The notes beneath the pieces were generated by a model. That model was not told the origin of the DNA and made no database searches. It saw only the letters and a list, made by a program, of their open reading frames with translations. The translations under genes and the position numbers were made by a program. Positions 49,607 to 58,249 of a stretch of 64,000 nt of DNA are shown here, one piece after another (within the stretch, counting starts at the first letter, position 1; every line of letters begins with the position of its first letter). The DNA comes from [Zimmermannella] faecalis ATCC 13722 (GTDB taxonomy: Bacteria > Actinomycetota > Actinomycetes > Actinomycetales > Microbacteriaceae), in assembly GCF_000381765.1 (NCBI RefSeq), contig NZ_KB907083.1, positions 57,853 through 121,852 on the forward strand, in the 5' to 3' direction.

Positions 49607-51060
49607 GCGGCCGCCTCCTGCCGGCGAATCTTCGCGCGGCGCGCGATGAGCGCGACGACGAACGAGAGCACGAGCGCGAAGAACACGCCGAGGTTTGCGT
49701 ACGCCCAGTCGCCGTCACGGCCGCCGACGAGGAACAGCAGGTAGCCCTGCCAGTTGTTCCACGCCGCTTCGGCGGCGAACGAGTTCACGACGAAGCCCCA
49801 GCCGATGACCGATGCGACCACCATGGTGCCGATCGAGGTCCAGTCCCACGCGCCGTAGCGGCCGCGCGGGTCGAACAGCGCGGCCTCGTCGTAGTCGCGG
49901 CGGCGGGTGAGGATGTCGGCGATGAGGATGCCCGCCCACGACGCGAGCGGCACGCCGAGGGTGATGAGGAAGCTCTGGAACGGGCCGAGGAAGTCGGTTG
50001 CGAAGAACACGACCCAGATGGTGCCGGCAGTGAGAATCAGGCCGTCGATCGCGGCGGCCGAGGGACGCGGGATGTTGATGCCGAGGCTGAGCAGCGTGAG
50101 GCCCGACGAGTAGATGCCGAGTACCGCGCCCGACACGAGCGCGAGCACGGCGGTGAGCAGGAACGGGATGAGCACCCACACCGGCAGGATCGCGGCGAGC
50201 GCACCGATGGGGTCGAGCGCGATCGCGGCGCGCAGGTCGGGGTCGGAGCCGCCGAGGAGGAGGCCGAAGACGACGAGCACGACGGGCGCGACGGCGCCGC
50301 CGAACGTGTTCCAGAACACGATCTTGCCGTCGGGGGTGTCGCGGCGCTGGTAGCGCGACCAGTCGGCGGCGATGTTGATCCAGCCGAGCCCGAAGCCGGT
50401 CATGACCATGACGAGCGCGCCGATGACCTGGGCCGCGCTGCCGCCCTCGAGCGCGAGCACGGCGCCGAAGTCGATGTGCGGCACCGCGAGCACGGCGTAG
50501 AGGATCGTGACAGCGCCGGTGATCCAGGTGAGCACCGACTGCAGCTTCATGATGACGTGGTAGCCGAGCACCGAGGCGGCCACGATGAGCGCCGCGACGA
50601 CGAGCGTCGCGCCGAGCTGCATGCCGAAGCCGCCGTCACCGCCGAGCTGCGTGATGACGGTGCTCGTCGCGAGCACCGCCATGATCGCGAGGAACGTCTC
50701 CCACCCGATCGACGTGAGCCACGACACGATGCCGGGCACCTTCTGCCCGTGCACGCCGAACGCGGCCCGCGAGAGCACCATCGTCGGCGCCGAGCCGCGC
50801 TTGCCGGCGATCGCGATGAGGCCGCAGAGGAAGAACGAGACGACGATGCCGATGACCGCCACGAGCGTCGCCTGCCAGAAGGAGATGCCGAAGTCGAGCA
50901 CGAACGAGCCGTACGACATGCCGAACACCGACACGTTCGCGGCGAACCACGGCCAGAACAGGTCGCGCGGCTTCGCCGTGCGCTCCTCGGGCCGAACGAT
51001 GTCGATGCCCTGGTGTTCGATGAGGCCGCTTCGCACCGCCGCGTCTTCGTGCTGACTCAT
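49603..51060 (-). CDS. NCS1-family nucleobase/cation symporter
   Basis: This 485-residue protein has 12 membrane segments and matches the cytosine/purine/allantoin permease (NCS1) family: FVLDFGISFWQATLVAVIG, SAPTMVLSRAAFGVHG, WFxAANVS near residue 38, and GLGWINIAADWSRYQR near 215. It likely imports a pyrimidine, purine or hydantoin with sodium or protons. GAGAGG lies 8 bases before the ATG. It is the first gene of a two-gene operon inserted in the polysaccharide region. A G-rich tract lies just upstream. Confidence 0.9.
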   Translation of the reverse strand: MSQHEDAAVRSGLIEHQGIDIVRPEERTAKPRDLFWPWFAANVSVFGMSYGSFVLDFGISFWQATLVAVIGIVVSFFLCGLIAIAGKRGSAPTMVLSRAAFGVHGQKVPGIVSWLTSIGWETFLAIMAVLATSTVITQLGGDGGFGMQLGATLVVAALIVAASVLGYHVIMKLQSVLTWITGAVTILYAVLAVPHIDFGAVLALEGGSAAQVIGALVMVMTGFGLGWINIAADWSRYQRRDTPDGKIVFWNTFGGAVAPVVLVVFGLLLGGSDPDLRAAIALDPIGALAAILPVWVLIPFLLTAVLALVSGAVLGIYSSGLTLLSLGINIPRPSAAAIDGLILTAGTIWVVFFATDFLGPFQSFLITLGVPLASWAGILIADILTRRRDYDEAALFDPRGRYGAWDWTSIGTMVVASVIGWGFVVNSFAAEAAWNNWQGYLLFLVGGRDGDWAYANLGVFFALVLSFVVALIARRAKIRRQEAAA

Positions 51061-51075
51061 ATCGACCTCTCCGTT

Positions 51076-51109
51076 GGGGTGGGGGTGGGAATGGGGTTTG
51101 GGGATGGGG
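51076..51109. repeat. G-rich tract with quadruplex-forming pattern
   Basis: Six runs of three to five G separated by loops of one to three bases lie on the plus strand, i.e. the template strand of the NCS1 gene that starts 16 bases away. The minus strand is the matching C-rich sequence. The tract is in the 81-base gap between two minus-strand genes, in the likely leader of the permease mRNA. The pattern meets the usual quadruplex motif of four or more G-runs with short loops. Confidence 0.7.
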
Positions 51110-51141
51110 TGAAATCTCCGTTACTCGACTCTAGGCCGCGC

Positions 51142-53199
51142 TTAGCCCCCGAGGTAGGCGTCGCGGTGCTCGCTCGCGCACCGGGCCCAGGTGAACGTCG
51201 CGGCGCGCTCGAGGCCGGCGTCGCGAAGCCGAGCCCGCGCATCCGGGTCGTCGAGCAGGCTCGAGATCGCCCGCGCGATCGACGCAGCCTCGGGCTCGCA
51301 GTACGCGACGGCGTCGCCGCCGACCTCGGGCAGTGCCGACAGGCGCGTCGTGACGACGGGCCCGCCCGACGCCATCGCCTCGAGCACCGGCAGCCCGAAG
51401 CCCTCGGCGATTGACGGATACACGAACACGTCGGCGCCGCCGAGGAGCACGCGCAGCTGCTCGAACGGCAGGTAGCCGAGCTCGCGCACGCGCGAGTCGG
51501 GGTCGCGCGCCGCGCGGTCGAGCTCGGCGGCCGCGTCGGCATCCCAGCCACGCTGGCCCGAGACGAGCAGCGGCGGGGCGTCGGGCAGCGAGCGGTGCGC
51601 CCGAATCAGCTCGCCGACGCGCTTGCGCGGCTCGATCGTGCCGAGAAACGCGACCCAGCGGTCGACGCCGTGCGCGCGGCGAAACTCGGCGAGCTCGGCT
51701 TCGGTGGGGGCGCGGAACGCCGCGTGGTCGACGCCGTGGTGCGCGACGACGATCGGCTGGCGCGGTGTGCCCGCGTGCCGCTCGATCTCGTCGGCGGTCG
51801 CCCGGCTCGGGGCGACGAGCCGCACGTTCGCGCGCACGCCGAGGCGGATCCAGGTGCGAAAGAAGGTGCGCTTGAGTCGCGTGTGCGCGGCCGGGTCAGA
51901 GAAGAAGGTGGCGTCGTGCACAGTGACGACGCGGCGCAGACCGCGCGCGACGAGCGGGAACGTGTAGTGCGCCGAGTGGAGCACGGTCGCCCCGGCGCGG
52001 TGCGCCTCGCGGGGCAGCCCGAACTGCTCCCACGCGAAGCGGAACGCCGTGCGCTCGGTGGCGGCCGGTGCCGTGCGCACCTCGGCGCCCGGCGCGAGCG
52101 CCCGAAAGTGTTCGGCGTGCTGCGGCTTCACGAGCAGCACGTGGTCGAGGCCCTCACCCGCGGCGTCGAGCTCGGCGAGGCCGGCAGCCAGCCCCTCAAG
52201 GTAGCGGCCCACTCCCCCGAGCTGCGCCGGCAGCGACGTGAAGTCGAGCAGCACGCGGTCGCCGGATGCTCGGGCCCGGCCGCCGCGCAGCCTCGCCTTC
52301 GCGGCGGCGCCGGCCGTGCGCACGAGCGCCCGCACCTTCATGTCGAGCGGGCCGTTGCGCAGCGCGCAGCGGAGCCGGTTGCGGCGGTTCCAGCGCACGA
52401 AGCGGGGCGACTCGGTACCCGACGACCCCGCGTGGGAGTGCACCGCGACCGCGCCGGGCGCGTAGACGACGCGCCAGCCCGCGCGCCGCAGCCGCCACGA
52501 GAGGTCGGTATCTTCGTAGTACATGAAGTAGCCCTCGTCGAAGCCGCCGAGGGGTCGCACGGCCGCGGCCCGCAGCATCGCCGCCCCGCCGTAGATGCCG
52601 AACACCGCGGTCGGGAACTCGGTGCCGACCGGCTGCAGCCAGCCGCGGTCGAGGCCGTTTCCCGAGCGGGTCACCTGGTTGCCCGTCGAGTTGAGCAGTT
52701 CGTCGCCTTCCTCGCCGGGGCGCGCATCCCGCCACCTCGCACCGTCGTGGCCCACGAGTATCCGCTCGCCGTCGGCCGCCTCGGCGTCGTCGGTGAACCG
52801 CACGAACCGGCCGCGCAGGCGCACCTGCGCCGTCGCCGCGCCCGCGCTCGGGTCGGCGTCGAGCGCGTCGGCGAGCTGCGCGATGAAGCCGGGGCGAAAC
52901 TCGGCGTCCTGATTGCAGATGACGTACGCGTCGGCGTCGAAGGCCGTCATCGCGCGGTTCGCGGCCGTGCCGTAACCGAGGTTGTCGGCGAGCTCGAGCA
53001 TCTCGGCCTCGGGCGCCGCGGCCCGGATGCGCGCGACCGTATCGTCGTCGGAGTGGTTGTCGACCGCGACCACGCGCAGCTCCCGGCCGGCGCCAGGATC
53101 TTGCGCGACGAGCGACCGCACCGCCGCGGCGGCCTCGTCGCCACCGTTCCAGGTGACAACCAGGGCGACGATCTTGCGCACGACTTCGGTGGTATTCAC
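51142..53199 (-). CDS. GT2-GT4 fusion glycosyltransferase
   Basis: This 685-residue protein fuses two glycosyltransferases. Residues 1-300 are a GT2 rhamnosyltransferase-like domain (IVALVVTWNGGDEAAAAVRS, NLGYGTAANRAM, CNQDAEFRPGF, GFDEGYFMYYEDTDLSWRLR). Residues about 320-685 are a GT4 domain (QLGGVGRYLEGLAAGLAEL, FLGTIEPRKRVGELI, VYPSIAEGFGLPVLEAMASG). It could add two successive sugars. The GTG at 53199 has no ribosome site, and TAGCGT ends 6 bases upstream. It is divergent from rmlB. Confidence 0.9.
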   Translation of the reverse strand: MNTTEVVRKIVALVVTWNGGDEAAAAVRSLVAQDPGAGRELRVVAVDNHSDDDTVARIRAAAPEAEMLELADNLGYGTAANRAMTAFDADAYVICNQDAEFRPGFIAQLADALDADPSAGAATAQVRLRGRFVRFTDDAEAADGERILVGHDGARWRDARPGEEGDELLNSTGNQVTRSGNGLDRGWLQPVGTEFPTAVFGIYGGAAMLRAAAVRPLGGFDEGYFMYYEDTDLSWRLRRAGWRVVYAPGAVAVHSHAGSSGTESPRFVRWNRRNRLRCALRNGPLDMKVRALVRTAGAAAKARLRGGRARASGDRVLLDFTSLPAQLGGVGRYLEGLAAGLAELDAAGEGLDHVLLVKPQHAEHFRALAPGAEVRTAPAATERTAFRFAWEQFGLPREAHRAGATVLHSAHYTFPLVARGLRRVVTVHDATFFSDPAAHTRLKRTFFRTWIRLGVRANVRLVAPSRATADEIERHAGTPRQPIVVAHHGVDHAAFRAPTEAELAEFRRAHGVDRWVAFLGTIEPRKRVGELIRAHRSLPDAPPLLVSGQRGWDADAAAELDRAARDPDSRVRELGYLPFEQLRVLLGGADVFVYPSIAEGFGLPVLEAMASGGPVVTTRLSALPEVGGDAVAYCEPEAASIARAISSLLDDPDARARLRDAGLERAATFTWARCASEHRDAYLGG

Positions 53200-53205
53200 A
53201 CTGCA

Positions 53206-53211
53206 ACGCTA
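53206..53211 (-). promoter_or_regulatory. putative -10 element of the GT2-GT4 gene (leaderless)
   Basis: TAGCGT on the minus strand (53211-53206) ends 6 bases before the GTG at 53199. In the same gap TAGGCT at 53245-53250 on the plus strand could serve rmlB with a leader carrying AGGGAGG. Confidence 0.45.
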
Positions 53212-53320
53212 CCGATTCAGCGGGGTTTCCGGGCGCCGGGCCGGTAGGCTATGGGCTGTTTCTGCGGCAACGCAGCGTGGGCCGCCACCGCGCCCCACCC
53301 GCTCACAGGGAGGACCCCCA

Positions 53321-54316
53321 ATGAAACTGCTCGTCACCGGCGGTGCCGGCTTCATCGGCTCAAACTTCGTGCGTCGCGCACTGAACGACGAACTGCCCGG
53401 CGTCGAGGGCGCCGAGATCATCGTGCTCGACTCGCTCACCTACTCGGGTGTAAAGGAGAACCTCGCGCCGGTCGCCGACTCGCCGCGCTACTCGTTCATC
53501 GAGGGCGACATTCGCGACGCCGACCTGCTCGACGAGATCTTCCCGACCATCGACGGCGTCGTGCACTTCGCCGCCGAATCGCACGTCGACCGCTCGGTGC
53601 GCGACGCGGCGATCTTCGTCGAGACGAACGTGCTCGGCACGCAGCGCCTGCTCGATGCCGCGCTGAAGCACGGCACGAAGCGCTTCGTGCACGTGTCGAC
53701 CGACGAGGTGTACGGCTCGATCGAAGAGGGCGAGTGGACCGAGGAGTTCCCCCTCGAGCCGAACTCGCCGTACTCGGCGTCGAAGGCGGGCAGCGACCTA
53801 CTCGTGCGCTCTTACTTCCGCACCCACGGCCTCAACGCCTCGATCACCCGCTGCTCGAACAACTACGGCCCGTACCACTTCCCCGAGAAGCTGATTCCGC
53901 TGTTCGTCACGAACCTCATGGACGACAAGCACGTGCCGCTCTACGGCACCGGCGAGAACGTGCGCGACTGGCTCCACGTCGACGACCACTGCCGCGGCAT
54001 CGCGCTCGTGTTCGCGAAGGGCCGCGCGGGCGAGGTCTACAACATCGGCGGCGGCACGCAGCTCACGAACGTGCAGATCACCGAGAAGATCCTCGAGCTC
54101 ATGGGCAAGGACGACTCGTACGTCGACCACGTCGAAGACCGCAAGGGCCACGACCTGCGCTACTGCGTCGACATCTCGAAGATCGAGAACGAGCTCGGCT
54201 ACACGCCGCAGGTGCCGTTTGAGCAGGGCCTCGCCGACGTCGTGCAGTGGTACCGCGACAACCGCGCCTGGTGGGAGCCGCTGAAGGAGCGCGCCGCCCT
54301 GGAGTCGGCGAAGTGA
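53321..54316 (+). CDS. rmlB: dTDP-glucose 4,6-dehydratase
   Basis: This 331-residue extended short-chain dehydrogenase carries out the second step of dTDP-L-rhamnose synthesis. VTGGAGFIGSNFVRR binds NAD, HVSTDEVYGSIEEGEW carries the catalytic Asp/Glu, SPYSASKAGSDLLVRSY the Tyr-Lys pair, and NNYGPYHFPEKLIPL follows. AGGGAGG lies 8 bases before the ATG. It overlaps rmlD by 4 bases (GTGA). Confidence 0.96.
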   Translation: MKLLVTGGAGFIGSNFVRRALNDELPGVEGAEIIVLDSLTYSGVKENLAPVADSPRYSFIEGDIRDADLLDEIFPTIDGVVHFAAESHVDRSVRDAAIFVETNVLGTQRLLDAALKHGTKRFVHVSTDEVYGSIEEGEWTEEFPLEPNSPYSASKAGSDLLVRSYFRTHGLNASITRCSNNYGPYHFPEKLIPLFVTNLMDDKHVPLYGTGENVRDWLHVDDHCRGIALVFAKGRAGEVYNIGGGTQLTNVQITEKILELMGKDDSYVDHVEDRKGHDLRYCVDISKIENELGYTPQVPFEQGLADVVQWYRDNRAWWEPLKERAALESAK

Positions 54317-55170
54317 CCCGCTACCTCATTACTGGCGCGGCCGGCATGCTCGGCCAAGACCTGCAGCGCGCCCTCACGGGCCGCGACGTGACGGCGCTCA
54401 CGCGCGCCGACCTCGACATCACCGATGCCGAGGCGGTGCGCGCCGCGATCGCCGGCCACGACGTCGTGCTCAACGCCGCGGCGTACACGGCCGTCGACCA
54501 GGCCGAAGAGGATGAGCAGGCCGCGTACGCGATCAACGCGACGGGCGTCGAGGTGCTCGCGAAGGCGGCGGCCGAGGTCGGCGCGAAGCTCGTGCACTAC
54601 TCGACCGACTACGTGTTCCAGGGCGACGCGACGACGCCGTACGCCGAGGATGAGCCGCGCGACCCGCTCAACGCCTACGGCCGCACGAAGGCCGCCGGCG
54701 AGAAGCTCGCCCTCGCGGCGCATCCCACCGGCGCGTACATCGTGCGCACCGCCTGGCTCTACGGCGGCGGTGGCCCGAACTTCGCGAAGACGATGGTGAA
54801 GCTCGCGGGCTCGCACCCCGAGATCACGGTCGTGAACGACCAGCTCGGGCAGCCCACCTACACGCGCGACCTCGCCGAGCAGACCGTGCGCCTGCTCGAC
54901 GCCGACGCGCCCGCCGGCATCTACCACGGCACGAACTCGGGCGAGACGACCTGGTTCGACTTCGCGCGCGAGATCTTCCGGCGCTCGGGCAACGACCCCG
55001 AGCGCGTGAAGCCCACCGATTCAACCCAGTTCGTGCGGCCCGCCGCGCGGCCCGCGTACTCGGTGCTCGGCCACGACGCCTGGCGCGCCGCTGGCCTCGA
55101 GCCGATGCGCAACTGGCAGGAGGCCCTCGAGGCCGCAGCAGCGGATGGAGTGCTCACCGCCGAATGGTGA
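54313..55170 (+). CDS. rmlD: dTDP-4-dehydrorhamnose reductase
   Basis: This 285-residue Rossmann-fold reductase carries out the last step of dTDP-L-rhamnose synthesis. LITGAAGMLGQDLQRAL binds the nucleotide, VVLNAAAYTAVDQAEED and VHYSTDYVFQGDATTPY are substrate-loop motifs, and NAYGRTKAAGE carries the Tyr-Lys pair. The GTG start overlaps the rmlB stop, and the stop overlaps the next glycosyltransferase, so rmlB-rmlD-GT4 is one coupled unit. Confidence 0.94.
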   Translation: MTRYLITGAAGMLGQDLQRALTGRDVTALTRADLDITDAEAVRAAIAGHDVVLNAAAYTAVDQAEEDEQAAYAINATGVEVLAKAAAEVGAKLVHYSTDYVFQGDATTPYAEDEPRDPLNAYGRTKAAGEKLALAAHPTGAYIVRTAWLYGGGGPNFAKTMVKLAGSHPEITVVNDQLGQPTYTRDLAEQTVRLLDADAPAGIYHGTNSGETTWFDFAREIFRRSGNDPERVKPTDSTQFVRPAARPAYSVLGHDAWRAAGLEPMRNWQEALEAAAADGVLTAEW

Positions 55171-56303
55171 CCCTGAAGTTTTTCCTCGACCAACTCGTCG
55201 CGCCCGTGCCCGGTGGCATCGGGCGGTACGCCGAGAACCTCGCTCGCGAGGTCATTTCACGCGCCCCCGCGGGCTGCGAGGTCGAGGGCATCATCACCCC
55301 GCCGAAGGGCGATGACGCGCCCTCAATCGAGCAGATCGACGAGCGCCTGCCCGGCCTCGCCCACCTCGAGGTGACGAAGGCGAGCCGCCGCGTGCTCGCG
55401 CAGTCGTGGTCGCGCGGCCTGCTCACCGGCGCGATCGGCGGCGGGCTCATCCACTCGCCAAGCCTGTTCGCGCCGCTCGCGCCCGTCGGCTCGGGCGACG
55501 CGGTGCAGACCGTCGTGACGGTGCACGACACCGTGCCGTGGACGCATCCCGAAACCCTCACGCCGAACGGCGTGCGCTGGCACAAGCGGCAGCTCAAGCG
55601 CGCCTGGCAGTACGCGGCGGCCGTCGTTACGCCGACGCACGCCGTCGCCGAACAGGTCGCCGAGCTCTACAACTTCGGCGACCGGCTGCGCGTGATTCCG
55701 GGCGCCCCGTCGCGCGATCTGCGCCTCCCGACCGACGCCGACGACGTCGCGGAGCGCCTCGAGCTGCCCGACACGTACGTGCTCGCCGTCGGAACCCTCG
55801 AGCCCCGCAAGGGCCTCGACCGGCTCGCGCAGGCCCTCGCCAAGGTGCCCGACGCCGTGCTCGTACACGCGGGCCCCGACGGCTGGGGCGACGTGTCGTG
55901 GGACACGATCTGCGCCGAGGCCGGCCTGGAGCGCTCGCGCGTGAAGTCGCTCGGATTCGTCTCGAACACCGACCTCGCGGTGGTCTACGACCGCGCGACC
56001 GTACTCTGCATGCCGTCGATCGACGAGGGCTTCGGCCTGCCGGTTCTCGAGGCGTTCCGCGCCGGCACGGCGGTCGTGCACACCGACGTTCCCGCGCTCA
56101 TGGAGGTCGCCGGCGGCGCGGGCATTCACGTGCCGCTCGCCGACGAGTCGACCTTCGTCGAGCGCCTCTCGGTCGCGCTGAAGAACGTGCTCGGCGACGA
56201 GGAGCTCCGCGAGACCCTCGTCACCGCGGGCCACGACCGCGTGCCGATCTACTCGTGGAGCTACTCGGCCGACCTCGTGTGGCGGCTCCACGCCGACCTG
56301 TAG
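55164..56303 (+). CDS. GT4 glycosyltransferase
   Basis: This 379-residue GT-B fold protein has VPGGIGRYAENLAREVISRA, VTVHDTVPWTHPETL, AVGTLEPRKGLDRLAQAL and CMPSIDEGFGLPVLEAFRAG, the ordered motifs of GT4 enzymes. The last includes the E(x7)E donor-binding pattern. Its start lies 7 bases inside rmlD. Direct coupling to rmlB/rmlD makes rhamnose the most likely donor sugar, but this is inference. Confidence 0.88.
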   Translation: MVTLKFFLDQLVAPVPGGIGRYAENLAREVISRAPAGCEVEGIITPPKGDDAPSIEQIDERLPGLAHLEVTKASRRVLAQSWSRGLLTGAIGGGLIHSPSLFAPLAPVGSGDAVQTVVTVHDTVPWTHPETLTPNGVRWHKRQLKRAWQYAAAVVTPTHAVAEQVAELYNFGDRLRVIPGAPSRDLRLPTDADDVAERLELPDTYVLAVGTLEPRKGLDRLAQALAKVPDAVLVHAGPDGWGDVSWDTICAEAGLERSRVKSLGFVSNTDLAVVYDRATVLCMPSIDEGFGLPVLEAFRAGTAVVHTDVPALMEVAGGAGIHVPLADESTFVERLSVALKNVLGDEELRETLVTAGHDRVPIYSWSYSADLVWRLHADL

Positions 56304-56355
56304 GCGCCGAGCGCCCGCCCTGCGCTGGGTTCGCCCGCGTATCCGTGTCGCCCCA

Positions 56356-56413
56356 TGGGTTGTCACGAATGCCCCGTCTCGGACGTCCGTGACGGGGCAT
56401 TCGTGACAACCCA
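56356..56413. repeat. perfect 23-bp inverted repeat between converging genes
   Basis: Left arm 56356-56378 and right arm 56391-56413 are perfectly complementary around a 12-base loop that itself contains the palindrome GGACGTCC. It lies between the GT4 and accC stops. No T-run borders it, and its arms are not especially GC-rich, so it is not a standard terminator. It may serve as one, or be a mobile palindromic element. Confidence 0.8.
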
Positions 56414-56431
56414 CGCACCAGGTTCGCGGCG

Positions 56432-58162
56432 CTAGCCGAGGCGGGCGATGGGGGCGTCGACGCGAATCGCCTCGCCCTCGGCGACGAGCCACGCCACCGT
56501 ACCCGCGCGGGGCGCCGTGACCTGCGTCTCCATCTTCATCGCCTCGCACACCGCGACCGCGTCGCCCTCCGCGACCTCGGCTCCCTCGGCCACGAGCTGG
56601 CGCACGAGCGTGCCCGACACCGGCGCGAGCACCGCGTCGGTGGCCTCGGGCGCGTCGTCGGGCTGCGCATCCGCGCCGCTGCCTGCGCCAACGCCACTCG
56701 CGAGGCCGGCTAGCAGGTCGCCCGGCAGTCCGAGCTGCACGCGGCGGCCGTCGACCTCGATCGCGACGCGGCGCAGCTCGCCGCCGTGCGAGGGCAGGGC
56801 TCGGCCCTGCGACTCGAGCTCGGGCAGCAGCTCGGTCTCGATCCACTGCGTGTACACGCCGAGGTGGTCGCCGACGAAGGCCGGATGCTCAAGCACGGCG
56901 CGATGGAACGGCACGACGGTCGCGACGCCGTCGATCGCGATCTCGCCCACCGCGCGCCGGGCGCGGGCGAGCGCCTGCTCGCGGTCGTCGCCGTGCACGA
57001 TGAGCTTTGCGATCATCGAGTCGAACGCGCCCTCGACACGGTCGCCGGCCTCGACGCCGGCATCCCACCGCACGCCCGGCCCGCCGGGCTGGTGGAGCGC
57101 CGCGACGTCGCCGGGCGAGGGCAGGAAACCGCGGCCGGGGTCTTCGGCGTTGATGCGGAACTCGATCGCGTGCCCGCGCGGCTGCGGCGTCTCGGTGAGC
57201 GAGAGGCCACGCCCCTCGGCGATGCGGAACTGCTCGAGCACGAGGTCGACGCCGCTCGTCGCCTCGGTGACGGGATGCTCGACCTGCAGACGCGTGTTCA
57301 CCTCGAGGAACGAGACGGTGCCGTCGTCGGCGAGCAGGAATTCGACGGTGCCAGCACCGCGGTACCGCACGGCCGCGCAGATGTCGCGGGCCGCGGTGTG
57401 AATCTTGCGGCGCGCCTCGTCGGGCACGTCAGGGGCCGGGGCCTCCTCGACGAGCTTCTGGTTGCGGCGCTGCAGCGAGCAGTCGCGGTCGCCAACGACG
57501 ACGACGTTGCCCTCGCCGTCGCCGACGATCTGCGCCTCGACGTGGCGGGGCCGGTCGAGGAATCGCTCGATGAAGCATTCGCCGCGGCCGAACGCGGTGA
57601 TCGCCTCGCGGGTCGCCGAGTCAAACGCGTCGGCGACGTCGTCGAGGCGCCGCACGACCTTGAGCCCGCGCCCGCCGCCGCCGTACGCGGCCTTGATCGC
57701 GACCGGCAGGCCGGCCTCGCGCGCGAACGCGATCGCCTCTTCGGGCCCTTCGAGCGGGCGGTCGGTGCCGGGCACGAGCGGCGCGCCCACCTTCGTCGCG
57801 ATCTGTCGCGCCGTGACCTTGTCGCCGAGCTGCTCGATCGTCTCGGCCGTCGGGCCAATGAACTTCATCCCCGCCGCCTCGACGGCGCGCGCGAACTCGG
57901 CGTTCTCGCTGAGGAACCCGTAACCCGGATGCACCGCGTCGGCGCGGGCCTCGCGGGCGACCTCGAGCAGGCGCTCGATGTTGAGGTAGCTCTCGCCGGG
58001 GGTCGCGCCGCCGAGCCCGTACGCCTCGTCGGCGAGCCGCACGTGCAGGGCGTCGAAGTCTTGATCGGCGTACACCGCGATCGAGGTGTAGCCGGCGTCG
58101 GCGCACGCGCGGGCGACGCGCACGTCGATCTCGCCGCGGTTGGCAATCAGGATGCGTTGCAT
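56432..58162 (-). CDS. biotin carboxylase with fused biotinyl domain
   Basis: This 576-residue protein has a biotin carboxylase (ATP-grasp) domain: [46 protein letters not shown] linker and a C-terminal biotinyl domain follow, with the carrier lysine in CEAMKMETQ. It resembles acetyl/propionyl-CoA carboxylase alpha subunits. No carboxyltransferase of the acyl-CoA type is nearby. Instead it follows the PxpB-PxpC fusion, whose folds are those of the AHS1/AHS2 part of urea carboxylase. It may therefore carboxylate a small amide or lactam, which is inference. AGGA lies 7 bases before the ATG. Confidence 0.9.
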   Translation of the reverse strand: MQRILIANRGEIDVRVARACADAGYTSIAVYADQDFDALHVRLADEAYGLGGATPGESYLNIERLLEVAREARADAVHPGYGFLSENAEFARAVEAAGMKFIGPTAETIEQLGDKVTARQIATKVGAPLVPGTDRPLEGPEEAIAFAREAGLPVAIKAAYGGGGRGLKVVRRLDDVADAFDSATREAITAFGRGECFIERFLDRPRHVEAQIVGDGEGNVVVVGDRDCSLQRRNQKLVEEAPAPDVPDEARRKIHTAARDICAAVRYRGAGTVEFLLADDGTVSFLEVNTRLQVEHPVTEATSGVDLVLEQFRIAEGRGLSLTETPQPRGHAIEFRINAEDPGRGFLPSPGDVAALHQPGGPGVRWDAGVEAGDRVEGAFDSMIAKLIVHGDDREQALARARRAVGEIAIDGVATVVPFHRAVLEHPAFVGDHLGVYTQWIETELLPELESQGRALPSHGGELRRVAIEVDGRRVQLGLPGDLLAGLASGVGAGSGADAQPDDAPEATDAVLAPVSGTLVRQLVAEGAEVAEGDAVAVCEAMKMETQVTAPRAGTVAWLVAEGEAIRVDAPIARLG

Positions 58163-58179
58163 GGGAGTCCTCGTATTGG

Positions 58180-58207
58180 GTTCGGCTCGGTTTTGAGTTC
58201 GGCTCGG
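58180..58207. repeat. direct repeat upstream of accC-like gene
   Basis: GTTCGGCTCGG occurs at 58180-58190 and 58197-58207, a 17-base period, in the 87-base gap before the carboxylase gene. It could be a tandem protein-binding site. No other feature was seen in this gap. Confidence 0.4.
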
Positions 58208-58249
58208 AAGTGGGGATGCGCGGAGCGCGGGAGGCGTGCCAGTCGCGCG

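Noticed and set aside
51142..51551. Other open frames overlapping the 3' end of the GT2-GT4 gene
   Set aside because: They are Arg/Ser/Pro-rich shadow frames, and the GT4 motifs are intact in the chosen frame.
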